Notes: generated by a model from the sequence alone, not told the origin. A stretch of 64,000 bases of DNA from Salipiger marinus (GCF_900100085.1 NZ_FNEJ01000025.1:1-64000); one strand, 5' to 3'; shown: positions 1 through 9,627, numbered from the stretch's first letter. Made by a program: numbers and translations.

Positions 1-74
1 TGAAGCCCTTAGCTGAAAAATGGTGTGCGATATCGTGGTATCTTCCAGAAATCACGTAATAATCATGTGCTGAA
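1..74. other. AT-rich segment abutting a truncated kinase gene
   Basis: These bases are much richer in A and T than the GC-rich coding DNA that begins at about position 85. They contain stops in the kinase frame (TAA at 60-62) and encode no recognisable protein. The abrupt change in composition exactly where the sensor half of the kinase should be suggests a recombination or insertion junction, with the rest of the inserted element lying before the window. I could not recognise an insertion-sequence end or inverted repeat. Confidence 0.4.
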
Positions 75-779
75 ATGGTGAAGAAAATGCGACAGGACCG
101 GCTGCGCCACGCGCTCGCCGCCGAACGCCGCTTTGTCGCGGATGCCAGCCACGAACTGCGCACGCCGCTGACCGCGATCCGCGCCCAGCTTGACACCATC
201 GACCGCGACGGCCTGCCCCCCGACACCCGCCGCGCGCTGGATCAGATCCGCCGCGCCGTCGACCGCTCCAGCCGCCTTGCGCAGCAGCTGCTGCGGCTGG
301 CGCGCGCCGATGCCGCCCCCGCCGCCCCCGCGCCGCCGCTGCATCTGGACCAGCAGCTTGCGGCGATCCTGTCCGATCTGTTCCCGCTGGCGCTGCGCCA
401 TGACAACGCGCTGGAACTGGACTGCACGCCCGTGCTGCTGGCCATCGCCGCCGAGGATCTGGAAATGCTGGTGGCCAATCTGGTGGAAAACGCCATCCAT
501 CACGGCGGTCCCGGCGGCAGCGTGCGGGTCGGCTGCGGAGAGGACAGCGCCGGCCTCTGGCTGCGGGTCGAGGATGCGGGCCCCGGCATCGACCCTGCGG
601 ATCTGCCCCGGCTCTTCGACCGGTTCCACCGCGGCAGCAGCGCGGGGGCGGGCGGCGCGGGTCTGGGGCTTGCCATCGTGGCCGCCATCGCGCAGCGCAC
701 CGGCGCGCGGCTGGTGCTGGACCGCGCCCCCGATCTGGGCGGGCTGCGGGTGGAACTGCGATTCCCAAGACACCTGTGA
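75..779 (+). pseudogene. 5'-truncated sensor histidine kinase (HisKA-HATPase only)
   Basis: The 234 residues cover only the catalytic core of a two-component sensor kinase. The H-box with the phospho-acceptor His26 (ASHELRTP) lies almost at the N-terminus, followed by an N-box (N135 and N139 in NLVENA), a G1 box (DAGPGI) and a G2 box (GAGLGLAIV). Family members of the QseC type are about 450 residues, with two membrane segments, a periplasmic sensor and a HAMP domain ahead of the H-box. All of that is missing and the upstream frame is closed by TAA at 60-62. No response regulator is visible; it may lie upstream. ATG at 75 (or GTG at 78) is the only usable start and has no good ribosome binding site. 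It is probably a remnant, although a soluble kinase core cannot be excluded. Confidence 0.75.
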
Positions 780-948
780 TGACCTTTGACCCTACGCCAC
801 GAACCTGAGGTTTTCCTGAAGCGCTAAGCTTCTGCCGCGACACGAAAATGTCGATTGCCGCAGGGCGCGCGGGGTGGCAGGCTGATCCTGCTCCTCCTCC
901 CCTGCGCGGGCTCTTTTGCCGCGCGCGCCGCACTGTAAGGACATCGTC

Positions 949-2046
949 ATGCGCCTCGCCCGGATTCTGCTGGGGATAGTCCTGATCGCCGGGGCCGGAT
1001 TTTTCGGCTTCCAGATGACCGGATCCTTTCTGGCCGCCGCCCCGGAGCCCGGACCGGGCGCGGGGCCGGGATCCGGCGCGCCACAGGCGCTGCGGGTGAT
1101 GACCGAACCGGTGGAGGAACTGGATTTTGCCGAAACCGTCGAAGCGGTGGGAACCACCCGCGCCCGCCGCTCTGTCGAACTGCGGCCCACCACCTCGGGG
1201 CGGGTCGAAACCCTGTCCTTCGCCCCCGGCGACGAGGTGACGGCGGGCACCGTGCTGCTGCGGCTGGAGGATGCGTCGGAACAGGCGGCGCTGAAAGCGG
1301 CAGAGGCGACGCTGGCCGAGGCGCAGGCCGCCTTTGACCGGCAGGAGCGGCTGCAGGCCTCTGGCAGCGCGTCAGAGGCGGCCTTCGATTCCGCCCGCGC
1401 CACCCTGCTGCGCGCCGAGGCCGAACGCGACATGGCCGCCGCCGAACTTGACGACATGGTGCTGCGCGCGCCCTTCGACGGGGTGGTGGGCTTCACCGAT
1501 CTGGCCGAGGGGCAGCTGGTGGACAGCGCCGATCCCGTCACCTCGCTGGACGATCTGGCGCTGGTGGAGGTGGCCTTCAGCGTGCCGGAACGGGTGATGG
1601 GCCGCGTCCGGCTGGGCCAGACCGTCAGCCTGATCTCCGCCGCATGGCCGGACCGGGTGTTCGCCGGCAGCATCAGCGCGATGGACACGCGGGTGGATCC
1701 GGCCACCCGCTCTGTCGCGCTGCGGGCCGAGGTCGACAATTCCGACCGGGCGCTGAAACCGGGCATGTTCATCGAGGTGACGCTGGTGCTGAGCGAACGC
1801 AGGGCCGCCGCCGTGCCCGAACGCGCGCTGACCGTGTCGGGCGAACAGAGCTACATCCATGTGGTGCGCGACGGGCGCGCCGCGCGCGTCGATGTGGTGG
1901 CGGGCCAGAGCATGGGCAGCCGCATCGAGGTGTCCGGCGATCTGGAGCCGGGAACGCTGGTCATCACCAGCAATCTGCACCGGATCAGCGACGGCGCCTC
2001 GGTCGATCCGATCGCGCCGCAGCAGGCGCAGGTGGCCACGCCATGA
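949..2046 (+). CDS. RND efflux periplasmic adaptor (membrane fusion protein)
   Basis: This 365-residue protein bridges an inner-membrane RND pump to an outer-membrane channel. It has an N-terminal hydrophobic anchor (about residues 4-22), a Pro/Gly/Ala-rich linker, a biotinyl-lipoyl half-motif, an alpha-helical hairpin rich in Ala and Glu, the second lipoyl half (LRAPFDGVVG), and beta-barrel and membrane-proximal domains. Length and order fit the HlyD/AcrA-type family. ATG at 949 is chosen because TAAGGA precedes it and the anchor starts there; an ATG at 916 would add an unlikely hydrophilic extension. Its TGA overlaps the ATG of the pump gene by four bases, so the two are translationally coupled. 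No outer-membrane factor gene is present. Confidence 0.9.
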   Translation: MRLARILLGIVLIAGAGFFGFQMTGSFLAAAPEPGPGAGPGSGAPQALRVMTEPVEELDFAETVEAVGTTRARRSVELRPTTSGRVETLSFAPGDEVTAGTVLLRLEDASEQAALKAAEATLAEAQAAFDRQERLQASGSASEAAFDSARATLLRAEAERDMAAAELDDMVLRAPFDGVVGFTDLAEGQLVDSADPVTSLDDLALVEVAFSVPERVMGRVRLGQTVSLISAAWPDRVFAGSISAMDTRVDPATRSVALRAEVDNSDRALKPGMFIEVTLVLSERRAAAVPERALTVSGEQSYIHVVRDGRAARVDVVAGQSMGSRIEVSGDLEPGTLVITSNLHRISDGASVDPIAPQQAQVATP

Positions 2047-5000
2047 CCCTTCCCGAACTGTCCCTGCGCCGTCCGGTTCTGGCCACGGTGCTGAACCTGC
2101 TGATCGTGCTGATCGGCGCCGTGGCGCTCAGCCGCCTGCCCGTGCGCGAACTGCCGCAGGTGGATGCCGCCGAAGTCACCGTGCGCGTCAACTATACCGG
2201 CGCCGCCCCCGATGTGGTCGACAGTCAGGTGGCCAGCGTCATCGAAGGCGCGCTGGCGGGCATTGCCGGGCTCAGCAGCATGTCCACCGAAAGCGAACGC
2301 GGGCGCATGCGCAGCGTGCTGACCTTCGATCCCTCGCGCGACATCGACAGCGCCGCCAATGACGTGCGCGCCGCCGTCGACCGGGTGGTGAACCAGCTTC
2401 CCGATGCCGCCAACACGCCGCGCGTGGAAAAGAACGACGACGAAGGCGATCCGGTGGTGCGGCTGTCGCTGTCCTCGCCGAACATGACGCCGCTGGAACT
2501 GTCCGATTACGCCGACCGCAACATCGTCGACCGGCTGTCGCGCCTGCCCGGCGTCGCCAATGCCCAGATCTATGGCGAACGCGCCCGGGCCATGCGCATC
2601 TGGCTCGACACCGGGCGCATGTCCGCCCATGGCGTGACCCCCGCCGACGTGACCTCCGCGCTCAATGCCAACAACATCGAACTGCCCGCCGGAGAGCTGG
2701 AAACCAGCTCGCGCCAGCTGCAGCTTCTGGCGCGCACCCGCCTGACCTCGGTCGCGGAATTCCAGCGGCTGGTGGTGCTGGAGGATGACACCCGCCCGCT
2801 GCGGCTTGGCGATGTGGCGCGCATCACCGAAGGCGCCGAGGGCCGCGATTCCATCTTCCGCTCCGATGGCGAGGTGGCGCTGGGTCTGGGCATCCAGCCG
2901 CAGGCGCAGGCCAATACCGTGGCGATTTCCGACGCCGTCCATGCGGAACTGGAACGGATCCGCCCCACCCTGCCCGAAGGCATGGTGCTGAAGGTCACCG
3001 CGGACGAGGCCGTTTACATCGAAACGACGCTAGAACAGGTGATGCACGTCTTTTTCGAGGCGGTGGGGCTGGTCACGGCGGTGATCTTCCTGTTCCTCGG
3101 ATCCGCCCGGCTGTCGGCCATTCCGGTCACCACCATCCCCATCTCGGTGCTGGGCGCGGCCATGGCGATGCTGGCCTTGGGCTTTTCCATCAACACGCTG
3201 ACGCTCTTTGCCATGATCCTTGCCATCGGTCTGGTGGTGGATGACGCCATCGTGGTGCTCGAAAACATCCAGCGGCTGCGCGCGCAGGGGCTCAGCCGGG
3301 CAGAGGCCGCCCGGCAGGGCGCCAATCAGGTGAACTTCGCCGTCATCGCCACCACCGCCGTGCTGATCGCCGTTTTCCTGCCGGTCAGCTTCATGGAAGG
3401 CGAGATCGGCAAGCTTTTTGCGGAATTCGGCATCGTGCTGGCCGTGGCCGTGTCGGTGTCGGGCTTTGTGGCGCTGACGCTGGCGCCGGTGCTGGCCGCC
3501 CGGCTGATGCCGCGCGAGGACAGGCCCAGCCTGCTGACGCGCGGCGTGGCCCGCGTGGTGGGTGCCACCGAACGGGTCTACCGCGCCGGGCTGCGCCGCG
3601 CCATTGCCGGGCCAGAACTGGTCCTGGCCCTCACCGCCTTTGCCGTGGCCGCCAGCTTTGCCACCTATCAGACCCTGCCGCAGGAGGTGACGCCCGAAGA
3701 AGACCGTGGCGGCATCCGGATGTTCGTCACCCTGCCGCAGGGCAGCAATCTGGCGCAGACCGATGCCGTCACCCGCAAGGTCGAGGCAGTGCTTGACCCG
3801 CTGCGCGAGGAAGGTGTGGTCACCAATGTCACCACCATCGTCGGCACATGGGGCGAACTGCGCCGGTCTTTCCTGATCGTCAGCCTTGCGCCTTGGGGCG
3901 AACGCGACCGCAGCGTGCAGGACATCATCACCGAACTGCGCGCGCCGCTGTCGCGCATCACCGAAGCGCAGACCTTCATCCGGCCTGCGGGCGGGCTTGG
4001 CATCGGTGGCGGGCGCGGCAGTCTGGACTTTCTTCTGGGCGGTCCCGATGCCGCCACGGCGGCGCAATGGGCGGAACAGCTGTCCGACAGCATGGCGGGC
4101 GATCCAGATCTGAGCCGTCTGGAGGTGGATTATGCCGCCAACCAGCCCGGTGCCACGCTGAACATCGACCGGCTGCGCGCGCAGGATCTGGGGCTGGACG
4201 CGGAAACCGTCTCGGAAACGCTGCAGGCGCTGGTCGCCTCGCGTCAGGTCGGCGAATTCAGCCGCGAGGGGCGGCAGTATCCGGTGATCCTGCAGGCCGA
4301 ACCCGAAGACCGCGATTCCGCCGCCGACCTGCTGTCGGTGCTCTTGCGCAACAGCCGGGGCGACCTGATCCCGCTCTCGGCCTTTGCCGACATCGAGACC
4401 GAGGCGGGCGTGCCCGCGATCCGGCGGCAGGACCGCGTGCATTCCGTCGAGGTGGAGGGCGATCTGCGCGACGGCGCCGATCTGGCCGCCGTCATCGCGC
4501 GGGTCGAAGCGGCGGTGCTGGACCTGCCCTCCGGCGCCACGCTGGCATGGGACGGTCAGGCGGCGGATTACCTCGCCTCGTCGGGCAGCATGGCCATGGT
4601 GTTCGGCATGGCGCTGGCCATCGTGTTCCTTGTCCTTGCAGCACAGTTCGAAAGCTTCCGCACGCCGCTGGTCATCATGCTGACCGTGCCTCTGGGGCTG
4701 GGCGGCGCCGTCGCCACGCTCTGGCTGACCGGGCTCAGCGTCAACATCTACAGTCAGGTGGGGCTGGTGCTGCTGGTGGGTCTCATGGCCAAGAACGGCA
4801 TCCTGATGGTCGAGTTTTCCAACCAGCTGCGCGAAGAGGGAATGTCGCTGCGCGAGGCGGCGCTGGAAGGCGCCGTGACCCGGCTGCGGCCCGTCACCAT
4901 GACCTCCATCGCGACGGTGCTGGGCGCGGTGCCGCTGGCGCTGGCCACCGGGGCGGGCGCGGAAAGCCGTCAGGCCATCGGCATGGTCATCGCGGGCGGG

Positions 5001-5117
5001 CTGTCCGTGGCCTTCGTGCTGACGCTGTTTGTCACGCCGGTGATCTATGTTCTGATCGAAGGCCTTGGCCGCGCCCCCGACACGCCAAAAGCCCCCGCCG
5101 AAGTTCCGGCGGAATGA
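2043..5117 (+). CDS. RND family efflux permease (AcrB/HAE1-like)
   Basis: This 1024-residue inner-membrane pump is expected to export hydrophobic or amphiphilic compounds using the proton gradient. A first transmembrane helix follows the short N-terminus, then a large periplasmic loop, a bundle of helices containing the proton-relay motif GLVVDDAIVV (about residues 396-405, with paired Asp), a second periplasmic loop, and a second helix bundle containing GLMAKNGILMVEF, which carries the relay Lys. The length matches the roughly 1030-residue family norm. The ATG overlaps the adaptor stop (ATGA at 2043-2046). The substrate cannot be deduced; no local regulator gene is visible apart from the kinase remnant upstream. 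Confidence 0.93.
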   Translation: MTLPELSLRRPVLATVLNLLIVLIGAVALSRLPVRELPQVDAAEVTVRVNYTGAAPDVVDSQVASVIEGALAGIAGLSSMSTESERGRMRSVLTFDPSRDIDSAANDVRAAVDRVVNQLPDAANTPRVEKNDDEGDPVVRLSLSSPNMTPLELSDYADRNIVDRLSRLPGVANAQIYGERARAMRIWLDTGRMSAHGVTPADVTSALNANNIELPAGELETSSRQLQLLARTRLTSVAEFQRLVVLEDDTRPLRLGDVARITEGAEGRDSIFRSDGEVALGLGIQPQAQANTVAISDAVHAELERIRPTLPEGMVLKVTADEAVYIETTLEQVMHVFFEAVGLVTAVIFLFLGSARLSAIPVTTIPISVLGAAMAMLALGFSINTLTLFAMILAIGLVVDDAIVVLENIQRLRAQGLSRAEAARQGANQVNFAVIATTAVLIAVFLPVSFMEGEIGKLFAEFGIVLAVAVSVSGFVALTLAPVLAARLMPREDRPSLLTRGVARVVGATERVYRAGLRRAIAGPELVLALTAFAVAASFATYQTLPQEVTPEEDRGGIRMFVTLPQGSNLAQTDAVTRKVEAVLDPLREEGVVTNVTTIVGTWGELRRSFLIVSLAPWGERDRSVQDIITELRAPLSRITEAQTFIRPAGGLGIGGGRGSLDFLLGGPDAATAAQWAEQLSDSMAGDPDLSRLEVDYAANQPGATLNIDRLRAQDLGLDAETVSETLQALVASRQVGEFSREGRQYPVILQAEPEDRDSAADLLSVLLRNSRGDLIPLSAFADIETEAGVPAIRRQDRVHSVEVEGDLRDGADLAAVIARVEAAVLDLPSGATLAWDGQAADYLASSGSMAMVFGMALAIVFLVLAAQFESFRTPLVIMLTVPLGLGGAVATLWLTGLSVNIYSQVGLVLLVGLMAKNGILMVEFSNQLREEGMSLREAALEGAVTRLRPVTMTSIATVLGAVPLALATGAGAESRQAIGMVIAGGLSVAFVLTLFVTPVIYVLIEGLGRAPDTPKAPAEVPAE

Positions 5118-5145
5118 CGACATCACCACCAAGGGAGGACACGCG

Positions 5146-6042
5146 ATGAACGATCAGGACCGCAGGCTGACCGCCAAGGATTTCAGCCCCGAACTGCTGG
5201 AGCTTTACGATTTCTACGCCCATGGCATGATCACCAAACGCGAATTCCTCGACCGGGCGGGCAAATTCGCGCTGGGGGGCCTGACCGCCGCCGCCGTGCT
5301 GGGCATCATGAGCCCGAATTACGCCATGGCCGAACAGGTCAGCTTCAACGATCCCGACATCAAGGCGGAATGGATCACCTATCCCTCGCCCAACGGCCAT
5401 GGCGAGATGCGCGCCTATCTGGTGCGCCCCACCGGCAGCAGCACCGCGCCCGGCGTGGTGGTGGTGCATGAAAACCGCGGGCTCAACCCCTATATCCGCG
5501 ACGTGGCGCGCAGGCTGGCCAAGGCGGGCTTCATCGCCATGGCGCCCGACGGGCTGACCCCGGTGGGCGGCTATCCCGGCAATGACGAAGAGGGCCGCGC
5601 CCTGCAGCAGCAGGTCGATCCCGAAAAGCTGATGAACGACTTTTTCGCCGCCGTGGAATTCCTGATGGCGCATGACGAGGTGACCGGCAAGGTCGGCATC
5701 ACCGGCTTCTGCTATGGCGGCGGCGTGTCGAATGCGGCGGCGGTGGCCTATCCCGAACTGGGCGCGGCGGTGCCGTTCTACGGGCGCCAGCCCGATGCCG
5801 CCGACGTGCCCAAGATCGAGGCGCCGGTCCTGCTGCATTTCGGGGAACTGGACGAGCGCGTGAACGCGGGCTGGCCTGCCTATCGCGACGCGCTGGACGC
5901 GGCGGGCAAGACCTATGAGGCGCATATCTACGCAGGCGCCAACCACGGGTTCCACAACGATTCCACCCCGCGCTACGATGCCGAGGCGGCAGAACTCGCA
6001 TGGCAGCGGACCATCGACTGGTTCAACCGCTACCTGACCTGA
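5146..6042 (+). CDS. dienelactone hydrolase family protein (YghX-like)
   Basis: This 298-residue alpha/beta hydrolase belongs to the dienelactone hydrolase family. The nucleophile elbow is GFCYGGG, with Cys in place of the usual Ser as in true dienelactone hydrolases, and the catalytic His lies in ANHGF near the C-terminus. An oxyanion/acid segment around VVVVHENRGL matches the family. Residues 30-65 look like a Tat-type leader: KREFLDRAG, then a hydrophobic stretch ending AMA. The arginines are not adjacent, so export is uncertain. A GGGAGG-like site precedes the ATG at 5146. It lies 28 bases after the RND pump gene and is probably co-transcribed, but a functional link is not obvious. Confidence 0.85.
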   Translation: MNDQDRRLTAKDFSPELLELYDFYAHGMITKREFLDRAGKFALGGLTAAAVLGIMSPNYAMAEQVSFNDPDIKAEWITYPSPNGHGEMRAYLVRPTGSSTAPGVVVVHENRGLNPYIRDVARRLAKAGFIAMAPDGLTPVGGYPGNDEEGRALQQQVDPEKLMNDFFAAVEFLMAHDEVTGKVGITGFCYGGGVSNAAAVAYPELGAAVPFYGRQPDAADVPKIEAPVLLHFGELDERVNAGWPAYRDALDAAGKTYEAHIYAGANHGFHNDSTPRYDAEAAELAWQRTIDWFNRYLT

Positions 6043-6054
6043 GACAGGAAAGAA

Positions 6055-6093
6055 CTTGCGCCGCCGCAGGAGGGAACACCGCGGCGGCGCAAG
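6055..6093. terminator. bidirectional hairpin between convergent genes
   Basis: A perfect 13-base inverted repeat (CTTGCGCCGCCGC at 6055-6067 and its complement at 6081-6093) encloses a 13-base loop. It lies between the stop of the hydrolase (+) and the stop of the helicase (-). There is no long T run, but the stem is strong and correctly placed to end both transcripts. Confidence 0.75.
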
Positions 6094-6099
6094 GCCGGA

Positions 6100-8055
6100 T
6101 CAGCCCTTGCGATGGGGCTTCGGCGCAGGCTTGCCCGCGCCTTTCGGCGCGAACTTGCCTTTGGGTTTGCCGGCACCGGCGGGCTTGCCCGCAGGTTTGG
6201 TGCCGGGTTTCGCCATGCCATCCACCCGCGGGCCCTTGGGCTTGGGGCGGGAATGCACGGCGGCATCTTCAAAGCTGCGGCGCGGCTTGGCCGGTGCGTC
6301 GCCTTCGGGCGCGCGCCGGGGGCTCGCACCCTCGGCTTCAAGCGTGCGGCGCGGCTTGGCGCCGGGGCCCTTGCGCTGCGCGCCGGGGGCAGACGGCCCG
6401 CCAGCGCGGAAGCCGCCGGGACCACCGGGGCGCGGCTTGCGGGCAGCGCCGCGCAGATCGTCGGGCAGACCGTCCACCGGCTCCATCACCAGACCGGGCG
6501 CGATCTGCAGATCGGGGCCCAGCGTGTCCATGAAGCCATCGGCGGCGGAATCCGCAATCTCCACATAGGTCAGCTCGTCGGTGATGCGGATCGCGCCCAC
6601 CTCGTCACGGGTGATGTCGCCCGCCTGACACATCTTCGGCAGCAGCCAGCGCGGGTTCGCATTGCCCTGATAGCCCACGGAAATCGTGAACCAGCGGCTG
6701 GCACCAAACGGCGCGGGGGCGGCACTGGCGGCCACCGGGGCCGCATTGACCGGCATCAGCTCCTCGGGGGCGGACCGCTGCCCGCGCCACAGGCGCAGCA
6801 TGGCCAGCGCCAGTTCCTCGGGGCCATGCGCCTCGACCATCTGCTGCACGCTGGCAAGATCGGCCTCGGTCGCGGGTTCGGTCCAGATCGGATCGGCCAA
6901 GAGCCGCGCCTCGTCCCGCGCCAGAACGGCATCGGCAGAGGGGGCGGATTCCCATTCGCAGGTCAGCTTGGCAAAGCGCAGCATCCGCTCGGCCTTCTTG
7001 CGGGCGCGCGGCGACACGATCAGCGCCGAAATGCCCTTGCGCCCGGCGCGGCCCGTGCGGCCCGACCGGTGCAGCAGCGCCTCTTCGGACAGCGGCAGTT
7101 CGGCATGGATCACCAGATCGAGGTTCGGCAGGTCGATGCCCCGCGCCGCCACATCCGTGGCCACGCAGACCCGCGCCCGACCGTCCCGCATCGCCTGCAG
7201 CGCATGGCTCCGCTCCGCCTGGCTCAGTTCGCCCGACAGGCCCACCACGGCAAAGCCACGGTTGGACAGCCGCGTCACCAGCCGCGACACGGTGGCGCGG
7301 GTGTTGGCGAAGACGATGGCATTGGGCGCCTCGTGAAAGCGCAGCAGGTTGGTGATGGCGTTTTCTTCATCGCGCTCGGCGACCAGCACCGCGCGGTAAT
7401 CAATATCGGAATGCTGGCGGCTGGAGCCCTGCACCGACACGCGCTGCGCTTCGCGCTGATAGCGTTCGGCAAGCCGCGCGATTTCCGGCGACACGGTGGC
7501 CGAGAACATCAGCGTCTGGCGGTCAGGGGCAGAGGCCTGCAGGATGGTTTCCAGATCCTCGCGGAAGCCCAGATCCAGCATCTCGTCGGCCTCGTCCAGC
7601 ACGACCGCGCGCAGCGAGGACAGATCCACGTTGCCGCGGCGCAGGTGGTCGCACAGGCGGCCCGGCGTCGCCACAAGGATATGCGCGCCACGGTCCAGCG
7701 CGCGGCGTTCGTTGCGGGCATCCATGCCGCCCACGCAGGACGCCATGACGGCCCCCGCTTCGGCGTAAAGCCAGCTGAGTTCGCGCGTCACCTGCAGCGC
7801 AAGTTCACGGGTGGGGGCGATGACCAGCGCCAGCGGTGCGGCGGCGGGACCGAAGCGGTCCTCTTCGCCCAGCAGTTTCGGTGCGATGGCAAGGCCAAAG
7901 CCCACGGTCTTGCCCGATCCGGTCTGCGCGGATACCAGCAGGTCAGCACCTTCGCGGCCAGGCTCGGTCACGGCCTCCTGCACGGGGGTCAGGGTTGTGT
8001 AGCCTTTGGCGGCCAGCGCGGAGGCAAGGGTTTTTTTCAAGGGAACGTCCGACAA
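6100..8055 (-). CDS. DEAD-box RNA helicase with basic C-terminal tail
   Basis: This 651-residue ATP-dependent RNA helicase is of the CsdA/DeaD-DbpA type, acting in ribosome assembly or RNA turnover. Ordered motifs are the Q motif (GYTTLTPVQ, about residue 18-26), Walker A (AQTGSGKT), DEAD (VLDEADEMLDLGF), SAT, and motif VI (HRSGRTGRAG). A DbpA-type RNA-binding domain follows at about 465-535. The last roughly 110 residues are a low-complexity tail rich in Lys, Pro, Gly and Ala, likely disordered and RNA-binding. The only start that keeps the Q motif context is TTG at 8055 or TTG at 8040, and neither has a clear ribosome binding site, so the start is uncertain. It is transcribed toward the terminator at 6055-6093. 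Confidence 0.93.
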   Translation of the reverse strand: MSDVPLKKTLASALAAKGYTTLTPVQEAVTEPGREGADLLVSAQTGSGKTVGFGLAIAPKLLGEEDRFGPAAAPLALVIAPTRELALQVTRELSWLYAEAGAVMASCVGGMDARNERRALDRGAHILVATPGRLCDHLRRGNVDLSSLRAVVLDEADEMLDLGFREDLETILQASAPDRQTLMFSATVSPEIARLAERYQREAQRVSVQGSSRQHSDIDYRAVLVAERDEENAITNLLRFHEAPNAIVFANTRATVSRLVTRLSNRGFAVVGLSGELSQAERSHALQAMRDGRARVCVATDVAARGIDLPNLDLVIHAELPLSEEALLHRSGRTGRAGRKGISALIVSPRARKKAERMLRFAKLTCEWESAPSADAVLARDEARLLADPIWTEPATEADLASVQQMVEAHGPEELALAMLRLWRGQRSAPEELMPVNAAPVAASAAPAPFGASRWFTISVGYQGNANPRWLLPKMCQAGDITRDEVGAIRITDELTYVEIADSAADGFMDTLGPDLQIAPGLVMEPVDGLPDDLRGAARKPRPGGPGGFRAGGPSAPGAQRKGPGAKPRRTLEAEGASPRRAPEGDAPAKPRRSFEDAAVHSRPKPKGPRVDGMAKPGTKPAGKPAGAGKPKGKFAPKGAGKPAPKPHRKG

Positions 8056-8107
8056 GAGAGAAGGGAGCGCGCAGCGGCCTTTCGGCGCACACCGCGGAAA
8101 CCCGGGG

Positions 8108-8134
8108 CATATACACCTGCGCAGCCCACGTAAA
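8108..8134 (-). promoter_or_regulatory. possible promoter of the DEAD-box helicase gene
   Basis: On the minus strand TTTACG (8134-8129) is followed after 15 bases by TATATG (8113-8108), about 50 bases ahead of the TTG start. The spacer is two bases short of ideal, so this is only a candidate sigma-70 promoter. The region holds no gene. Confidence 0.25.
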
Positions 8135-8148
8135 GGGCTGGTTTGCGC

Positions 8149-9627
8149 TTAGCTGAAAAGACCCGAGATCGCAAGAAAACAAAGCGCCGACAGCGCCGCC
8201 GCTGCGGGCACCGTCACCAGCCACGCGGCGAGGATGGTCAGGAAATGCGACCGCCGCACCAGCTTGCGCCGCTGGCGCTCCTCCCGCGCGATGCGTTTGG
8301 CGGGGGTGCGGGTGCGGGTGGCGCGGGTGGCGCGGCGTTCCGCATGCCATTCGCGGAAGAAACCCACGCCGAACACGCCCCCCACCGCGATATGGGTGGA
8401 ACTGACCGGCAGACCCAGCGCCGAGGCGGCGATGACCGTGACCGCCGCCGACAGCGCCACGCAATAGGCGCGCATCGGGTTCAGCTTGGTGATCTGGTTG
8501 CCGACCATGGCGATCAGCTTCGGCCCGAACAGGATCAGCCCGCAGGAAATGCCGACCGCCCCGATCAGCATGACCCAGACCGGCAGCACCACGGCCTCGT
8601 CGACGATGCCGCCCTGCAGCGCGCGCACGATGGCGGCAAGCGGCCCCACCGCATTGGCCACGTCATTGGCGCCATGGGCAAAAGACAGCAGCCCCGCCGA
8701 AATCACCAGCGGCAGCCGGAACAGCACCTTCAGCGCGCCATTGCGGTTGTCGAGCCCGCGCGCCTGCCTGCGCACCAGCGGCACCGACAGCGCCCCCACC
8801 GCCAGCCCGACCAGCGCACCCAGCCCCAGCGCCTGCGGCAGGGTCACGGCGGCGACCCGGCTCAGCCCCTTCAGCGCCAGATAGGCGGCAAAGGCTGCCG
8901 CCATCAGCCCGATCAGCACCGGCACCCAGACCCGCGCCGCGGCGATCCGGTCGGGCACATACATGATCCGCCACTTGATGAAGGCCAACACCGCCGCCGC
9001 AAAGACCCCGCCCATCAACGGCGAGATCACCCAGCTTGCCATGATGGCGCCGATCATCGGCCAGCTCACCGATCCGACCCCCGCCGCCACGATCCCGGCC
9101 CCCAGCACGCCGCCCACCACCGCATGGGTGGTCGACACCGGCGCGCCGATCCATGTGGCGATGTTGACCCAGACCGCCGCCGACAGGCTCGCCGCCAGCA
9201 TCGCCTGAATGAAGGTTCCGCGCGAGGTCAGCGCCGCAGGCGACAGGATGCCTTCGGAAATCGTGGTGACCACCTCGCCGCCCGCCAGCAGCGCGCCTGC
9301 GGTTTCGCAGATCGCGGCCAGCGCGATGGCCCCCGCCATGGACAGCGCCCGTGCCCCCACGGCGGGGCCCATGTTGTTGGCCACGTCATTGGCGCCGATG
9401 TTCAGCGCCATGTAGGCGCCGACCGCCGCCGCAAGGATGATGACCAGCCCGCCCGGTTCGGTGCCGCTGGTCAGCCCCGCCATCAGCGCCGCCACGATCA
9501 CGAAGACCAGCGCCAGCCCCACGCCCACCAGCGGACGCGCGGCATAAAGCGAGGCCGCCTCCAGCCGCGACAGGCGGCCCAGATCACGGTCCAGCGTTTT
9601 CCAGTGATGCGTTCCGCCGCGCTGCAT
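8149..9627 (-). CDS. inorganic phosphate transporter, PiT family
   Basis: This 492-residue integral membrane protein belongs to the Pit/PHO4 family of phosphate symporters. Both signature repeats are present: GANDVANNMGPAVGARA in the first half and GANDVANAVGPLAAI in the second, each between hydrophobic helices. The protein has an additional N-terminal segment (about residues 1-60) and an Arg-rich loop near the C-terminus, as in longer bacterial members. ATG at 9627 is preceded by AAAGGA about 12 bases upstream; a TTG at 9651 would add eight Arg-rich residues and is less likely. It follows the Nudix gene on the same strand after 32 bases and may share its transcript. Confidence 0.9.
   Translation of the reverse strand: MQRGGTHHWKTLDRDLGRLSRLEAASLYAARPLVGVGLALVFVIVAALMAGLTSGTEPGGLVIILAAAVGAYMALNIGANDVANNMGPAVGARALSMAGAIALAAICETAGALLAGGEVVTTISEGILSPAALTSRGTFIQAMLAASLSAAVWVNIATWIGAPVSTTHAVVGGVLGAGIVAAGVGSVSWPMIGAIMASWVISPLMGGVFAAAVLAFIKWRIMYVPDRIAAARVWVPVLIGLMAAAFAAYLALKGLSRVAAVTLPQALGLGALVGLAVGALSVPLVRRQARGLDNRNGALKVLFRLPLVISAGLLSFAHGANDVANAVGPLAAIVRALQGGIVDEAVVLPVWVMLIGAVGISCGLILFGPKLIAMVGNQITKLNPMRAYCVALSAAVTVIAASALGLPVSSTHIAVGGVFGVGFFREWHAERRATRATRTRTPAKRIAREERQRRKLVRRSHFLTILAAWLVTVPAAAALSALCFLAISGLFS

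Noticed and set aside
838-853. CGACA/TGTCG hairpin before the RND adaptor gene
   Set aside because: A five-base stem is too weak, and no promoter or attenuator context supports a function.
8-8159. CTTAGCTGAAAA shared by 8-19 and 8148-8159
   Set aside because: The 12-base match is isolated, with no similarity around it, so it is more likely chance than an attachment or insertion site.
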